Below are positions 1-5,841 of a stretch of DNA of 7,610 bases, piece after piece (positions within the stretch are counted from its first letter, which is position 1; each line of letters begins with the position of its first letter). The notes beneath the pieces were generated by a model. The model was not told where the DNA came from. It ran no database searches and was given only the letters and a program-made list of their open reading frames with translations. A program made the position numbers and the translations under genes. The DNA lies in the NCBI GenBank assembly GCA_003229495.1, contig QIEB01000147.1, forward strand, positions 1 through 7,610. The letters are read 5' to 3'. Source of the stretch: Flammeovirgaceae bacterium (GTDB taxonomy: Bacteria; Bacteroidota; Bacteroidia; Cytophagales; Cyclobacteriaceae).

Positions 1-138
1 ATCTACCCCCAGGTCTATCAGAGCACTTAAAAAGTTGTTATCAGGGATGGTAACTACAGGGTTTGGTTCATCATCTTTACATTGGCTTAATGAAGCCACG
101 ATGAACACGGATAATAGTAGTTTGAGTATCGGTTTCAT
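1..138 (-). CDS. N-terminus of a leucine-rich-repeat-type surface lipoprotein (partial)
   Basis: The first 46 codons are present; the rest lies beyond the left edge. The peptide begins MKPILKLLLSVFIVASLSQC: two lysines, a hydrophobic stretch and a lipobox (L-S-Q-C) with the lipidated cysteine at residue 20. The next residues are K-D-D-E, close to the surface lipoprotein export signal described in Capnocytophaga and other Bacteroidota, so the mature protein is inferred to face outward. The segment V-T-I-P-D-N-N-F-L-S-A-L-I-D-L-G-V-D matches the opening that I know from many Bacteroidota leucine-rich-repeat (internalin-like) proteins, which usually start with IPD-NF--ALI-LG-D and continue into repeats. 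No repeat unit lies inside the window, so the family call rests on this one motif. An in-frame ATG at 150 would add MRFT; I prefer 138 because it gives a normal signal peptide and has GAGG about 6 bases upstream. It is divergent from the ThuA-like gene. Confidence 0.7.
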   Translation of the reverse strand, partial: MKPILKLLLSVFIVASLSQCKDDEPNPVVTIPDNNFLSALIDLGVD

Positions 139-408
139 GGTGAACCTCATTCATTAACAATATTTGATCGTTTCCCAAATCCTCCCGGCCGATATGACTA
201 TCGTTTCCCTATAGATCAGTTGAGTTGGTATTAGTTAATATAGTAAGAGTTTTGGACATTTCACTTCAGTTTCATTATGAAGGAGCATGGAGCACGGTAT
301 CAAATTGTACATCAGCTATCTGTGTTTAGGGTAGGGGCTAGAGTTTTGGCTAATTGCAGGTTGGTTCCATGAAAATATTTTAGCTAGATTTACCAAAATC
401 ACTGAATT
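139..408. other. Divergent intergenic spacer, 270 bp
   Basis: This stretch separates the two outward-pointing lipoprotein genes and must carry both of their promoters. I find no exact TAnnTTTG box on either strand and no convincing hairpin. A 31-codon reading frame at 277-372 has no ribosome-binding sequence and no recognisable product. Two adjacent 7-base units (GGAGCAT, GGAGCAC) at 282-295 are too short to call a repeat. Confidence 0.5.
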
Positions 409-1185
409 ATGAGATCATCATTTAAATACTTGCAAATCCCATTTGTATTCCTGGCGTTGTTCGTTCTTGCCTGCTCCCCTCAGAATTCGTCACCGGTAAG
501 GTTGGAAGCTTCTGTTCAGCTTGAAGAACTACCTACGCTCAAGGGAAAAAATGTGTTGATCGTGTACGGAGGTTGGCCCGGGCATAAACCCCAACTATTT
601 GCGGAGAAGGCCAATAAACTGCTGTCTGCTCAGGGAGCTAATGTCACCGTTTCAGAATCTTTGGACATTTTCACCGATGCCACCACTATGTCGAATGTTG
701 ACCTTATTGTGATATCGTATACCATGGCTAAAATCGGAAAGGAGCAAATCAAGGGGTTGGAAAAGGCAGTCAAGAATGGGGCCGGGCTTGCAGGGGCACA
801 CGGCGGGTTTTGTGATACATTTAGAAACAACAGGGAATATCAATACATGATTGGAGCCCAGTTTGTGGCCCACCCCGGTGGCGAGATTGAATACAGGGTA
901 AACATAAAAGGAGATCACCCGATCACCTCCGGTGTAAAGGATTTTACTACCACCACTGAACAGTATTATATGCACGTGGACCCCAACATTGAAGTATTGG
1001 CTACTACTACCTTTACTGGTGAGGCTGATGAGTGGATCGACGGGGCGGTTATGCCGGTAGTCTGGACCAAAGTTTTTGGAAAGGGTAAGATATTCTGTAT
1101 CGCACTGGGGCATGACCCGAATGAATTTGATCAGCCTGAGGCGCAGAAGATATTGATAAATGGATTTCGTTGGGCCTCACGCTAG
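409..1185 (+). CDS. ThuA-like domain lipoprotein
   Basis: This 258-residue protein has an N-terminal lipoprotein signal: a hydrophobic run from residue 11 to a lipobox V-L-A-C with Cys22. The remainder is a single ThuA-like domain (about 47-257), a flavodoxin-like fold related to class I glutamine amidotransferases. Recognisable blocks are VLIVYGGWPGHKP (49-61), the glycine-rich GAGLAGAHGG (124-133), AHPGG (154-158), DHPITSG (169-175), TEQYY (183-187), the block PVVWTKVFGKGKIF (216-229) and GHD (234-236). The family is named for ThuA of Sinorhizobium trehalose utilisation, which works with the oxidoreductase ThuB; its biochemical reaction is not established. The segment after Cys22 (S-P-Q-N) lacks the acidic surface-export signal, so a periplasm-facing position is inferred. 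The gene is monocistronic here, followed by a long A/T inverted repeat. A Gfo/Idh/MocA gene lies about 5.7 kb downstream, as expected for a shared sugar pathway. No Shine-Dalgarno sequence precedes the ATG. Confidence 0.9.
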   Translation: MRSSFKYLQIPFVFLALFVLACSPQNSSPVRLEASVQLEELPTLKGKNVLIVYGGWPGHKPQLFAEKANKLLSAQGANVTVSESLDIFTDATTMSNVDLIVISYTMAKIGKEQIKGLEKAVKNGAGLAGAHGGFCDTFRNNREYQYMIGAQFVAHPGGEIEYRVNIKGDHPITSGVKDFTTTTEQYYMHVDPNIEVLATTTFTGEADEWIDGAVMPVVWTKVFGKGKIFCIALGHDPNEFDQPEAQKILINGFRWASR

Positions 1186-1188
1186 TTC

Positions 1189-1241
1189 TTAGTTTTTAGT
1201 TTTTAGTTCTTCTAAGGTGAGCCAGAAAAACTAAAAACTAA
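1189..1241. terminator. Long A/T-only inverted repeat between convergent genes; possible bidirectional terminator
   Basis: A 16-base arm at 1189-1204 (TTAGTTTTTAGTTTTT) is perfectly complementary to 1226-1241, with a 21-base loop. It begins three bases after the ThuA-like stop codon and ends about 30 bases before the end of the convergent methyltransferase gene. Each arm is also internally repetitive, built from the 7-base unit AGTTTTT. Position and symmetry fit a terminator for both genes, but only 2 of the 16 pairs are G-C, so the stem is weak. It could instead be a simple-sequence element of the kind that collects at Bacteroidota gene ends. Confidence 0.5.
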
Positions 1242-1272
1242 AAATTTAAAACTCAAAACTGAATTAACCAAT

Positions 1273-1917
1273 TCACTCATTTCGAGAATAAATAACCGTT
1301 AGCCATTCTCTATGAGTTTTCTGGTAGATTTTCTCAAACCCCAGAGCCAGTACCATTTGTTCTATTGCTGCTACAGGATGTACATGGGTAGGAAGCTGAT
1401 TACCAAATAGTGACTTAAAAAATTCAGAAACCGAATTTACTGCTTTTACCCACCATACGTCCCGGGGAATGGTGTAGGCATATAGTTTCCTGGCCTTTTG
1501 TAAGGATAATTTTACCAACTGCTGGTAATCTTCATAACAACAAATAACCTTGTCCAAGGTTACCACATCTACCCGGGGTAGTTTTTGGTAGTTTTCGGTA
1601 AGTTCCCCGGTTTGAATCTCAATGTGCTCTTCCAGGGATCGAAGCACTACCTGATCTCTGAAGACCTCCGCATATGCGCGGGAAATCTCCAAATAATAAG
1701 CACAATCTACCTCCTTGCCAAATAGTTCCAGAATAATCGCCCCGGTACCACCACCGATGTCCAGCAAGGATGTGCCGGATAAAGCCTGATCTTTAAGCGG
1801 GCCAATCAAGTAGTGTGTGCTTTTTTTGGGACCGCTTTTTAGATACTGATCCATTTCTCTACGCGCCCGTTTTCTATCAAAAGTGAGGTTATAAGTAGTA
1901 GTGCAGCAAGAATTCAT
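1273..1917 (-). CDS. Class I SAM-dependent methyltransferase
   Basis: This 214-residue protein has a clear Rossmann-type methyltransferase motif I, LLDIGGGTGAI (51-61), which binds S-adenosylmethionine. The acidic end of strand 2 is probably the YLEIS segment (75-79), and motif IV-like VDVVTLDKVICCYED spans 116-130. It matches a widespread uncharacterised family that I recognise by several blocks: an N-terminal Cys-Cys pair (residues 4-5), FDRKRARREMDQYLKSGP (13-30), the V-I-C-C-Y segment, YTIPRDVWW (148-156) and HVHPVAAI (178-185). The methyl acceptor is unknown to me. It has no signal peptide, so it should be cytoplasmic. It is the last gene of the minus-strand cluster, 113 bases after the broken DUF1569 gene, with its own -7-like box upstream, so separate transcription is plausible. 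Both the start (MNSCC, matching the family N-terminus) and the length look complete. Confidence 0.88.
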   Translation of the reverse strand: MNSCCTTTYNLTFDRKRARREMDQYLKSGPKKSTHYLIGPLKDQALSGTSLLDIGGGTGAIILELFGKEVDCAYYLEISRAYAEVFRDQVVLRSLEEHIEIQTGELTENYQKLPRVDVVTLDKVICCYEDYQQLVKLSLQKARKLYAYTIPRDVWWVKAVNSVSEFFKSLFGNQLPTHVHPVAAIEQMVLALGFEKIYQKTHREWLTVIYSRNE

Positions 1918-1954
1918 AAAATTCTGTTTATCAGCTATTTATAAATTGTTGTTA

Positions 1955-1962
1955 CAAATTTA
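1955..1962 (-). promoter_or_regulatory. Candidate -7 box for the methyltransferase gene
   Basis: On the minus strand this reads TAAATTTG, an exact match to the Bacteroidota -7 consensus TAnnTTTG, 37 bases upstream of the methyltransferase ATG. No good TTG-type -33 element is present at the expected spacing, so the call is tentative. Confidence 0.3.
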
Positions 1963-1994
1963 CTTCAAACAGCAAATGGTAATCACACCTCACA

Positions 1995-2014
1995 CCTGCC
2001 TGCCGGTAGGCAGG
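1995..2014. repeat. REP-like GC-rich extragenic palindrome
   Basis: Arms CCTGCCTGCC (1995-2004) and GGTAGGCAGG (2005-2014) abut without a loop and pair at nine of ten positions plus one G-T pair when read as RNA. This sequence type (CCTGCCTGCCGG-AGGCAGG) is widespread between genes in Bacteroidota and resembles repetitive extragenic palindromes. It is far more GC-rich than its surroundings. It lies in the 113 bp between the DUF1569 remnant and the methyltransferase gene, 17 bases past the stop codon of the former, where it could help end transcription. Only one copy is in the window, so multiplicity is inferred from general knowledge. Confidence 0.65.
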
Positions 2015-2030
2015 CTCACACTCAATTTCT

Positions 2031-2472
2031 CTACACTCCAAACTGAGTCAGATGGTGATTCAGATGTTTGTAAGCACTCCATCCTTTTTCCTCTTGGGTT
2101 AGAACCCCGAATAAAGCATGGTCTATCTTTTCGCCCTCCATTCCTTTCCATTTATCCAGGGCTTTTAACAAACGCTGCTTTTCCGTTCCAAAATCCTTAG
2201 TACTGGTTTGTAGATACTGAGGGTGTGTTTTACTGCTTTTTGGGTAAGGCTTTTCACCAACTACCATTTTACGTATCATCCCTTTGAACAACCTGGCAAA
2301 GAAAGGAGTATTAACCAGTGGTTTCCCATTGGTAACATCAATCAGCGCAATGTGCTATCATTTGCGCTGCGTCCATGGTCCCCCATTGAGGGGTGGATTC
2401 CACGGTAAGTTTTTCTATCCTTGCCAATGTGTTACTGTAAACTTCCGGGTGGTAGAGTGATTTCCTTTCCAT
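2031..2472 (-). pseudogene. DUF1569 (DinB-superfamily) gene with a frameshift
   Basis: Two adjoining reading frames together make one DUF1569 protein. Frame A starts with ATG at 2472 (M-E-R-K-S-L-Y-H-P-E) and runs through PQWGTMDAAQMIAHCAD, the conserved N-terminal block with its His-Cys pair, then hits TGA at 2340-2338. Shifting one base at 2340 continues directly into D-V-T-N-G-K-P-L and then NTPFFARLFKGMIRKM, VVGEKPYP, KTHPQYLQTS, the EKQRLL helix and the C-terminal YKHLNHHLTQFGV block, ending at TAG 2031-2033. These are family motifs in the right order and spacing, about 146 residues in all, so the break is real or a sequencing error rather than two genes. The bases at the break read TGATTGAT, so a 4-base duplication, a 1-base insertion or a 2-base loss would all explain it; family members usually have one or two more residues here, which favours a loss. 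The 86-residue frame from Met at 2291 is only the C-terminal part. DUF1569 proteins are putative metal-binding four-helix bundles of unknown function. Confidence 0.85.
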
Positions 2473-2545
2473 TAAATTATTGTTTTCGTTTTGTGTTTAA
2501 TTGGCCAGGTTTGACGAGTACTTCATACAAGTTTCTCCTGTAACC

Positions 2546-2553
2546 CAAATATA
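2546..2553 (-). promoter_or_regulatory. Candidate -7 box for the DUF1569 gene
   Basis: The minus strand reads TATATTTG, an exact TAnnTTTG match, just past the stop codon of the upstream DinB-family gene and about 73 bases before the DUF1569 ATG. No clear -33 element is seen. It suggests that the broken gene had its own promoter rather than depending on read-through from the DinB-family gene. Confidence 0.3.
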
Positions 2554-2554
2554 A

Positions 2555-3043
2555 TTAAACGGTAATCGATTTTCTCATTGCCATTATATAACCCAGGTGC
2601 ATTCCTTCATGAGTATTGTTAAACACTATGGCATCTTCAATGCTGTTCAATTCCACACCAAAAAGCGATTGGTAACTTTGATACTCTTTGAAAATTCCCT
2701 TCTGGTAGTCCTTCTTGAATCTGGTGGTGGTCTCAACAGCCAGTGTTTTCAATTGGTTAATCTGATCATGATCCAATGTATCCACCGGGGCAGTACCCCT
2801 TTTGAATTGATCAATATACGCTGCTGGAACCACCGGGTCCAATCCTGAAAACTTGTAACATAAGATTTGATGGGAAACAATAATATGCCCTAAGTGCCAG
2901 ATCAGGTTGTTCCTGAAGCCTGAAGGGATCAGGTTTACCTGCTCATCATTATGTCGGCTGATTAAACCTACCAGATTTTTTCTGCCCTGGATGAGCATTT
3001 CTAGTTGATAACTGATAATTGAAGAACTCAACTCAAAATTCAT
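2555..3043 (-). CDS. DinB family (DinB_2-like) putative metal-binding protein
   Basis: This 162-residue protein fits the usual length and pattern of the DinB/YfiT-like four-helix bundle. Its first helix (about 10-30) is followed by a loop and then the second-helix signature NNLIWHLGHIIVSHQ, giving histidines 50, 53 and 58. The C-terminal helix carries NNTHEGMHLGYIMAMRK with His145 and His149. In characterised members three histidines of this kind, one from the WH-x-x-H segment and others from the last helix, bind a divalent metal. Some relatives are thiol transferases (bacillithiol S-transferases) and many have no known role, so no reaction is assigned. It has no signal peptide and is probably cytoplasmic. 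It is the first gene of the minus-strand cluster and divergent from the large dehydrogenase lipoprotein. The next gene in the same direction is another DinB-superfamily member (DUF1569, broken). No Shine-Dalgarno sequence is seen. Confidence 0.85.
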   Translation of the reverse strand: MNFELSSSIISYQLEMLIQGRKNLVGLISRHNDEQVNLIPSGFRNNLIWHLGHIIVSHQILCYKFSGLDPVVPAAYIDQFKRGTAPVDTLDHDQINQLKTLAVETTTRFKKDYQKGIFKEYQSYQSLFGVELNSIEDAIVFNNTHEGMHLGYIMAMRKSITV

Positions 3044-3079
3044 AATTTAAAACTTACAGTTCCTGTTATTACGTTTTCT

Positions 3080-3087
3080 CAAATTTA
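3080..3087 (-). promoter_or_regulatory. Candidate -7 box for the DinB-family gene
   Basis: The minus strand reads TAAATTTG, an exact TAnnTTTG match, 36 bases upstream of the DinB-family ATG. Only a run of T, not a TTG, lies at the -33 distance. The spacing to the start codon resembles that of the box ahead of the methyltransferase gene. Confidence 0.3.
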
Positions 3088-3172
3088 ACACTATCCTCAA
3101 CACTGCTAAAAAATTGTTCCTTTATTTCAGGGTAATATTGAATCTGATAAAACCATTAATGCGCTCTGGCGA

Positions 3173-3201
3173 TTGAAAGTTGCCTTCTTTTTCCTATTTT
3201 G
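3173..3201 (+). promoter_or_regulatory. Candidate promoter of the dehydrogenase/isomerase/oxidoreductase operon
   Basis: TTG at 3173-3175, a 19-base spacer and TATTTTG at 3195-3201 resemble the Bacteroidota -33/-7 promoter, although the -7 element is one base short of the TAnnTTTG consensus. The start codon at 3230 would follow after a leader of roughly 20 bases. AAAGGA at 3213-3218 could serve as a weak ribosome-binding site, 11 bases from the ATG. Confidence 0.35.
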
Positions 3202-3229
3202 AGAGCTTCTTTAAAGGACCTGACATGTA

Positions 3230-5827
3230 ATGAGTTTACCGACGGTTGGATTAGCTATTTTTTGTCTTTTCTTAATTGGTTTCGTTGGCTGCAGTGATAC
3301 TGGTACCCCAACTCCATCCTCTTTCAAAATTTCTGACCCTAACCTCACCATGGAGTTAGTAGCTTCAAGTTCGGAAATCCAAACACCTATTGGATTGGCA
3401 ATTGACAGCAATGATAATTTGTATGTGCTCGAGTCCCATACCCATACCCCTCCTAATGATTACCAGGGGCCAGCTTATGATCGTATTAAGAAAGGAATTG
3501 ATGAGGGCGACGATGGGGTTCCCGACAAGTGGGTGATCTATGCCGATAGTTTAGAGGATGGTATGAATCTGGCTATTGGCAAAGACCAGGAATTATATGT
3601 TACCACAAAAAACAGTGTGCTGTCTTTTCGGGATTTAAATGGAGATGGGATTAGTGATAGTAGAACTCTGTTACTGGATATGGTTGAGCCTGAAAACGTT
3701 TACGATCACGCCGGTATTTTGGGAATAACCACTTCCTCTGACGGCTATTTATACGTGTCGAGGGGAAATACTGGTGGACAATACTGGAGAATTGAAGGTA
3801 CCGATGGTACCATAATTGAAGGCTATGGAGATGGAGGTAACGTAATGCGTTGTCGATTGGATGGTTCTAAATTAGAGGAGATAGCAACCGGGTTTTGGAA
3901 TCCTTTCGATATTAAATTTAGCTCAACCGGGAGGCTGTTGTTAACCGACAACGATCCCGATAGCAGGGGCCCAAACCGGTTGATCGAAGTTGTTAATGGA
4001 GGGGATTATGGCTACAAAACTTTGTATGGAGGCAGTGGTATCCATCCATATGCTTCCTGGAACGGGGAACTACCCGGAACACTACCTTATGCAGCTCCAT
4101 TGGGTGAGGCGCCCTGTGGACTGCTAGATGGAGCTATGACAAATTTTGGCCAAAATTACCAAAATGATATACTGGTAAACATTTGGGAGGAGAAAAATAT
4201 AGTACGTATCCCCATGAGTCAAACAAGATCTTCTGTCAGCGGGAATCCGGAGATCTTGGTTCAGGGAGATAGTACATTTCACCCGGTGGCCATTGCCGCG
4301 AATAGTAAAGGTGAAGTATACATTACGAACTGGGTAAAACGACAGTATCCGAATCATGGTAAAGGAGAGATTTGGCGGTTAACTAACAAACAGCAACAGA
4401 TAGAATCCATAAAATTATCACTAGAGAAATATCGTTTTGCGGAGGATTATCTAAAAAATAGCAACGATAGAAAGATTCTGAAATCAGGAGATCCATTTGA
4501 AAAGTCGGTCACCAGGTCAAGGATGACTGCATTATATAGCCATCAGGAGTTATCAAAATTATTGAGTGATTCAGATTCGAGACTAAGAATGCAAGCGCTT
4601 CTGATATTCTTGAATCGTCCTGAATCTTTAAGCAAATTATCACTTGAAAGATTGATTGAGGATGAAGATGAAAGTATCCGAAGGATGACCTTAGTGTACG
4701 CAGGAACAAAGGGAATTGCAGAGATGTTGGAAACGTTCCATTACTCGCTACAGTACGGACTGATCGGGCCTGATTTATTCGACACCTACTTAGCAACAGT
4801 TCAGCAATTGCAACCTGCATTTATAAATGGCTATAAGAATAATTCTGAAAATCATTCTAAAAATCTGGAAAGAGAATTACCTGAGAATTTTATTATAGAC
4901 CTCATAGGAGATAAAAATCTTGACGAACTTATTAGGGCCATGGCATTGCCCTATCTTGAACATCCTGAGAAACACTTAAAATTGCTACTGGATTTATTGA
5001 CGGAAGCCCAGGAAGAATCATATCAATTATCACTTGTTGAAGTGTTACGAGGTATTCTGCGAATATCCAATACCAATAATGAATTGGAAAAAATACTCAT
5101 AAAGCTAGCAGAAGACACTGAAACTGGAGACAGGGTTCGGGCAAATGCCATTGCTGCTATGAGTACGGTAGATTCTAAGCGATGTCAAAGGATAAAGAAT
5201 CTCTTATCAACTTCAACTTCGGTAGTACAGTATGCAACGATTAAGTATCTGTGCAAGTGCCGCGCGGAGGAACAGCTGTCAAATGAGATTGACCAGTGGA
5301 TCACTTCAAATTCCTTGATAGTTAGCCCTACGGTGTTATCAGCGTGGAAAATGTGCCGAGCTAACGAGATCAAACCTGAGCCAAAAGAAACCTGGGCGAA
5401 ATTTGTAAATGACCATGGGAATTCAGATCAGGGTGAGTTAGTTTACAAATCCAGGTCAACACAATGTCAAACCTGTCACAGGGTAAATGGAATAGGCGGT
5501 ATTTTTGGGCCGGACCTGTCAAGAATTGGCAGCAGTAAGAACCGCGACCAACTGATAAACGCCGTTCTGAATCCTTCTGATGAGATGGCCCCGGAATGGC
5601 AAGGATGGTTTGTGGTTGACCAGGAAGGGAATACCCACTTGGGTAGACAAATTGATGTTCATTTGAACAATGTTGAATTAATGAATACCACCGGAGGGTT
5701 TGATAATTTCCCAAAGCCACGGGCTTACGGTGTGTCTAATAAATCGGTAATGCCTGAGGGCCTGCAAAATCAAATGACTTTTGAGGAGTTCAATGATTTG
5801 ATAGCGTATCTTGTCTCATTAAATTAA
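3230..5827 (+). CDS. Lipoprotein dehydrogenase: GDH-type beta-propeller, HEAT-like helices and C-terminal cytochrome c domain
   Basis: This 865-residue protein opens with a lipoprotein signal (lipobox G-F-V-G-C, Cys21), so it is anchored in the envelope. Residues about 35-385 form a propeller like the membrane-bound dehydrogenase (glucose/sorbosone dehydrogenase-related) proteins of Planctomycetota, Verrucomicrobiota and Bacteroidota. Two acidic loops, DEGDDGVPD (91-99) and DLNGDGISD (135-143), look calcium-binding. YDHAGILG (158-165) corresponds to the catalytic-His region of soluble PQQ glucose dehydrogenase, with His160. Residues about 430-705 are helical and HEAT-like. The tail (about 725-865) is a c-type cytochrome: CQTCH (746-750) binds heme, GPDLSRIG follows, and Met841 in SVMPEGL is the probable distal ligand. 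Oxidation of a sugar or alcohol with electrons passed to the heme is inferred; substrate and cofactor are not visible. It heads an operon: the next gene starts 14 bases downstream. The ATG at 3225 runs straight into TAA, so 3230 is the start. Confidence 0.9.
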   Translation: MSLPTVGLAIFCLFLIGFVGCSDTGTPTPSSFKISDPNLTMELVASSSEIQTPIGLAIDSNDNLYVLESHTHTPPNDYQGPAYDRIKKGIDEGDDGVPDKWVIYADSLEDGMNLAIGKDQELYVTTKNSVLSFRDLNGDGISDSRTLLLDMVEPENVYDHAGILGITTSSDGYLYVSRGNTGGQYWRIEGTDGTIIEGYGDGGNVMRCRLDGSKLEEIATGFWNPFDIKFSSTGRLLLTDNDPDSRGPNRLIEVVNGGDYGYKTLYGGSGIHPYASWNGELPGTLPYAAPLGEAPCGLLDGAMTNFGQNYQNDILVNIWEEKNIVRIPMSQTRSSVSGNPEILVQGDSTFHPVAIAANSKGEVYITNWVKRQYPNHGKGEIWRLTNKQQQIESIKLSLEKYRFAEDYLKNSNDRKILKSGDPFEKSVTRSRMTALYSHQELSKLLSDSDSRLRMQALLIFLNRPESLSKLSLERLIEDEDESIRRMTLVYAGTKGIAEMLETFHYSLQYGLIGPDLFDTYLATVQQLQPAFINGYKNNSENHSKNLERELPENFIIDLIGDKNLDELIRAMALPYLEHPEKHLKLLLDLLTEAQEESYQLSLVEVLRGILRISNTNNELEKILIKLAEDTETGDRVRANAIAAMSTVDSKRCQRIKNLLSTSTSVVQYATIKYLCKCRAEEQLSNEIDQWITSNSLIVSPTVLSAWKMCRANEIKPEPKETWAKFVNDHGNSDQGELVYKSRSTQCQTCHRVNGIGGIFGPDLSRIGSSKNRDQLINAVLNPSDEMAPEWQGWFVVDQEGNTHLGRQIDVHLNNVELMNTTGGFDNFPKPRAYGVSNKSVMPEGLQNQMTFEEFNDLIAYLVSLN

Positions 5828-5841
5828 TTAACCCTAATGAA

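Noticed and set aside
282..295. Two tandem 7-base units GGAGCAT/GGAGCAC.
   Set aside because: Two imperfect short copies are not enough to call a repeat.
277..372. A 31-codon plus-strand reading frame in the spacer before the ThuA-like gene.
   Set aside because: It has no ribosome-binding sequence, no hydrophobic or family-like pattern, and a length expected by chance.
652..1113. A 153-codon minus-strand frame inside the ThuA-like gene.
   Set aside because: It lies entirely opposite a well-supported ThuA-like domain and shows no protein family pattern.
1901..2200. A 99-codon plus-strand frame spanning the REP-like palindrome.
   Set aside because: It overlaps the methyltransferase start and the DUF1569 coding region on the other strand, and its T-C-L-P-V-G-R segment is just the palindrome translated.
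2031..2291. An independent 86-residue gene starting at Met 2291.
   Set aside because: Family motifs continue upstream in another frame to 2472, so this is the C-terminal part of a broken DUF1569 gene.
2380..2394. A CCCC-ATTGA-GGGG mini-palindrome.
   Set aside because: It falls within the DUF1569 P-Q-W-G codons and is explained by coding; the stem is only four bases.
4509..5720. Several minus-strand frames of 60-116 codons inside the dehydrogenase gene.
   Set aside because: They are opposite HEAT-like and cytochrome c coding sequence with clear motifs and show no motifs of their own.
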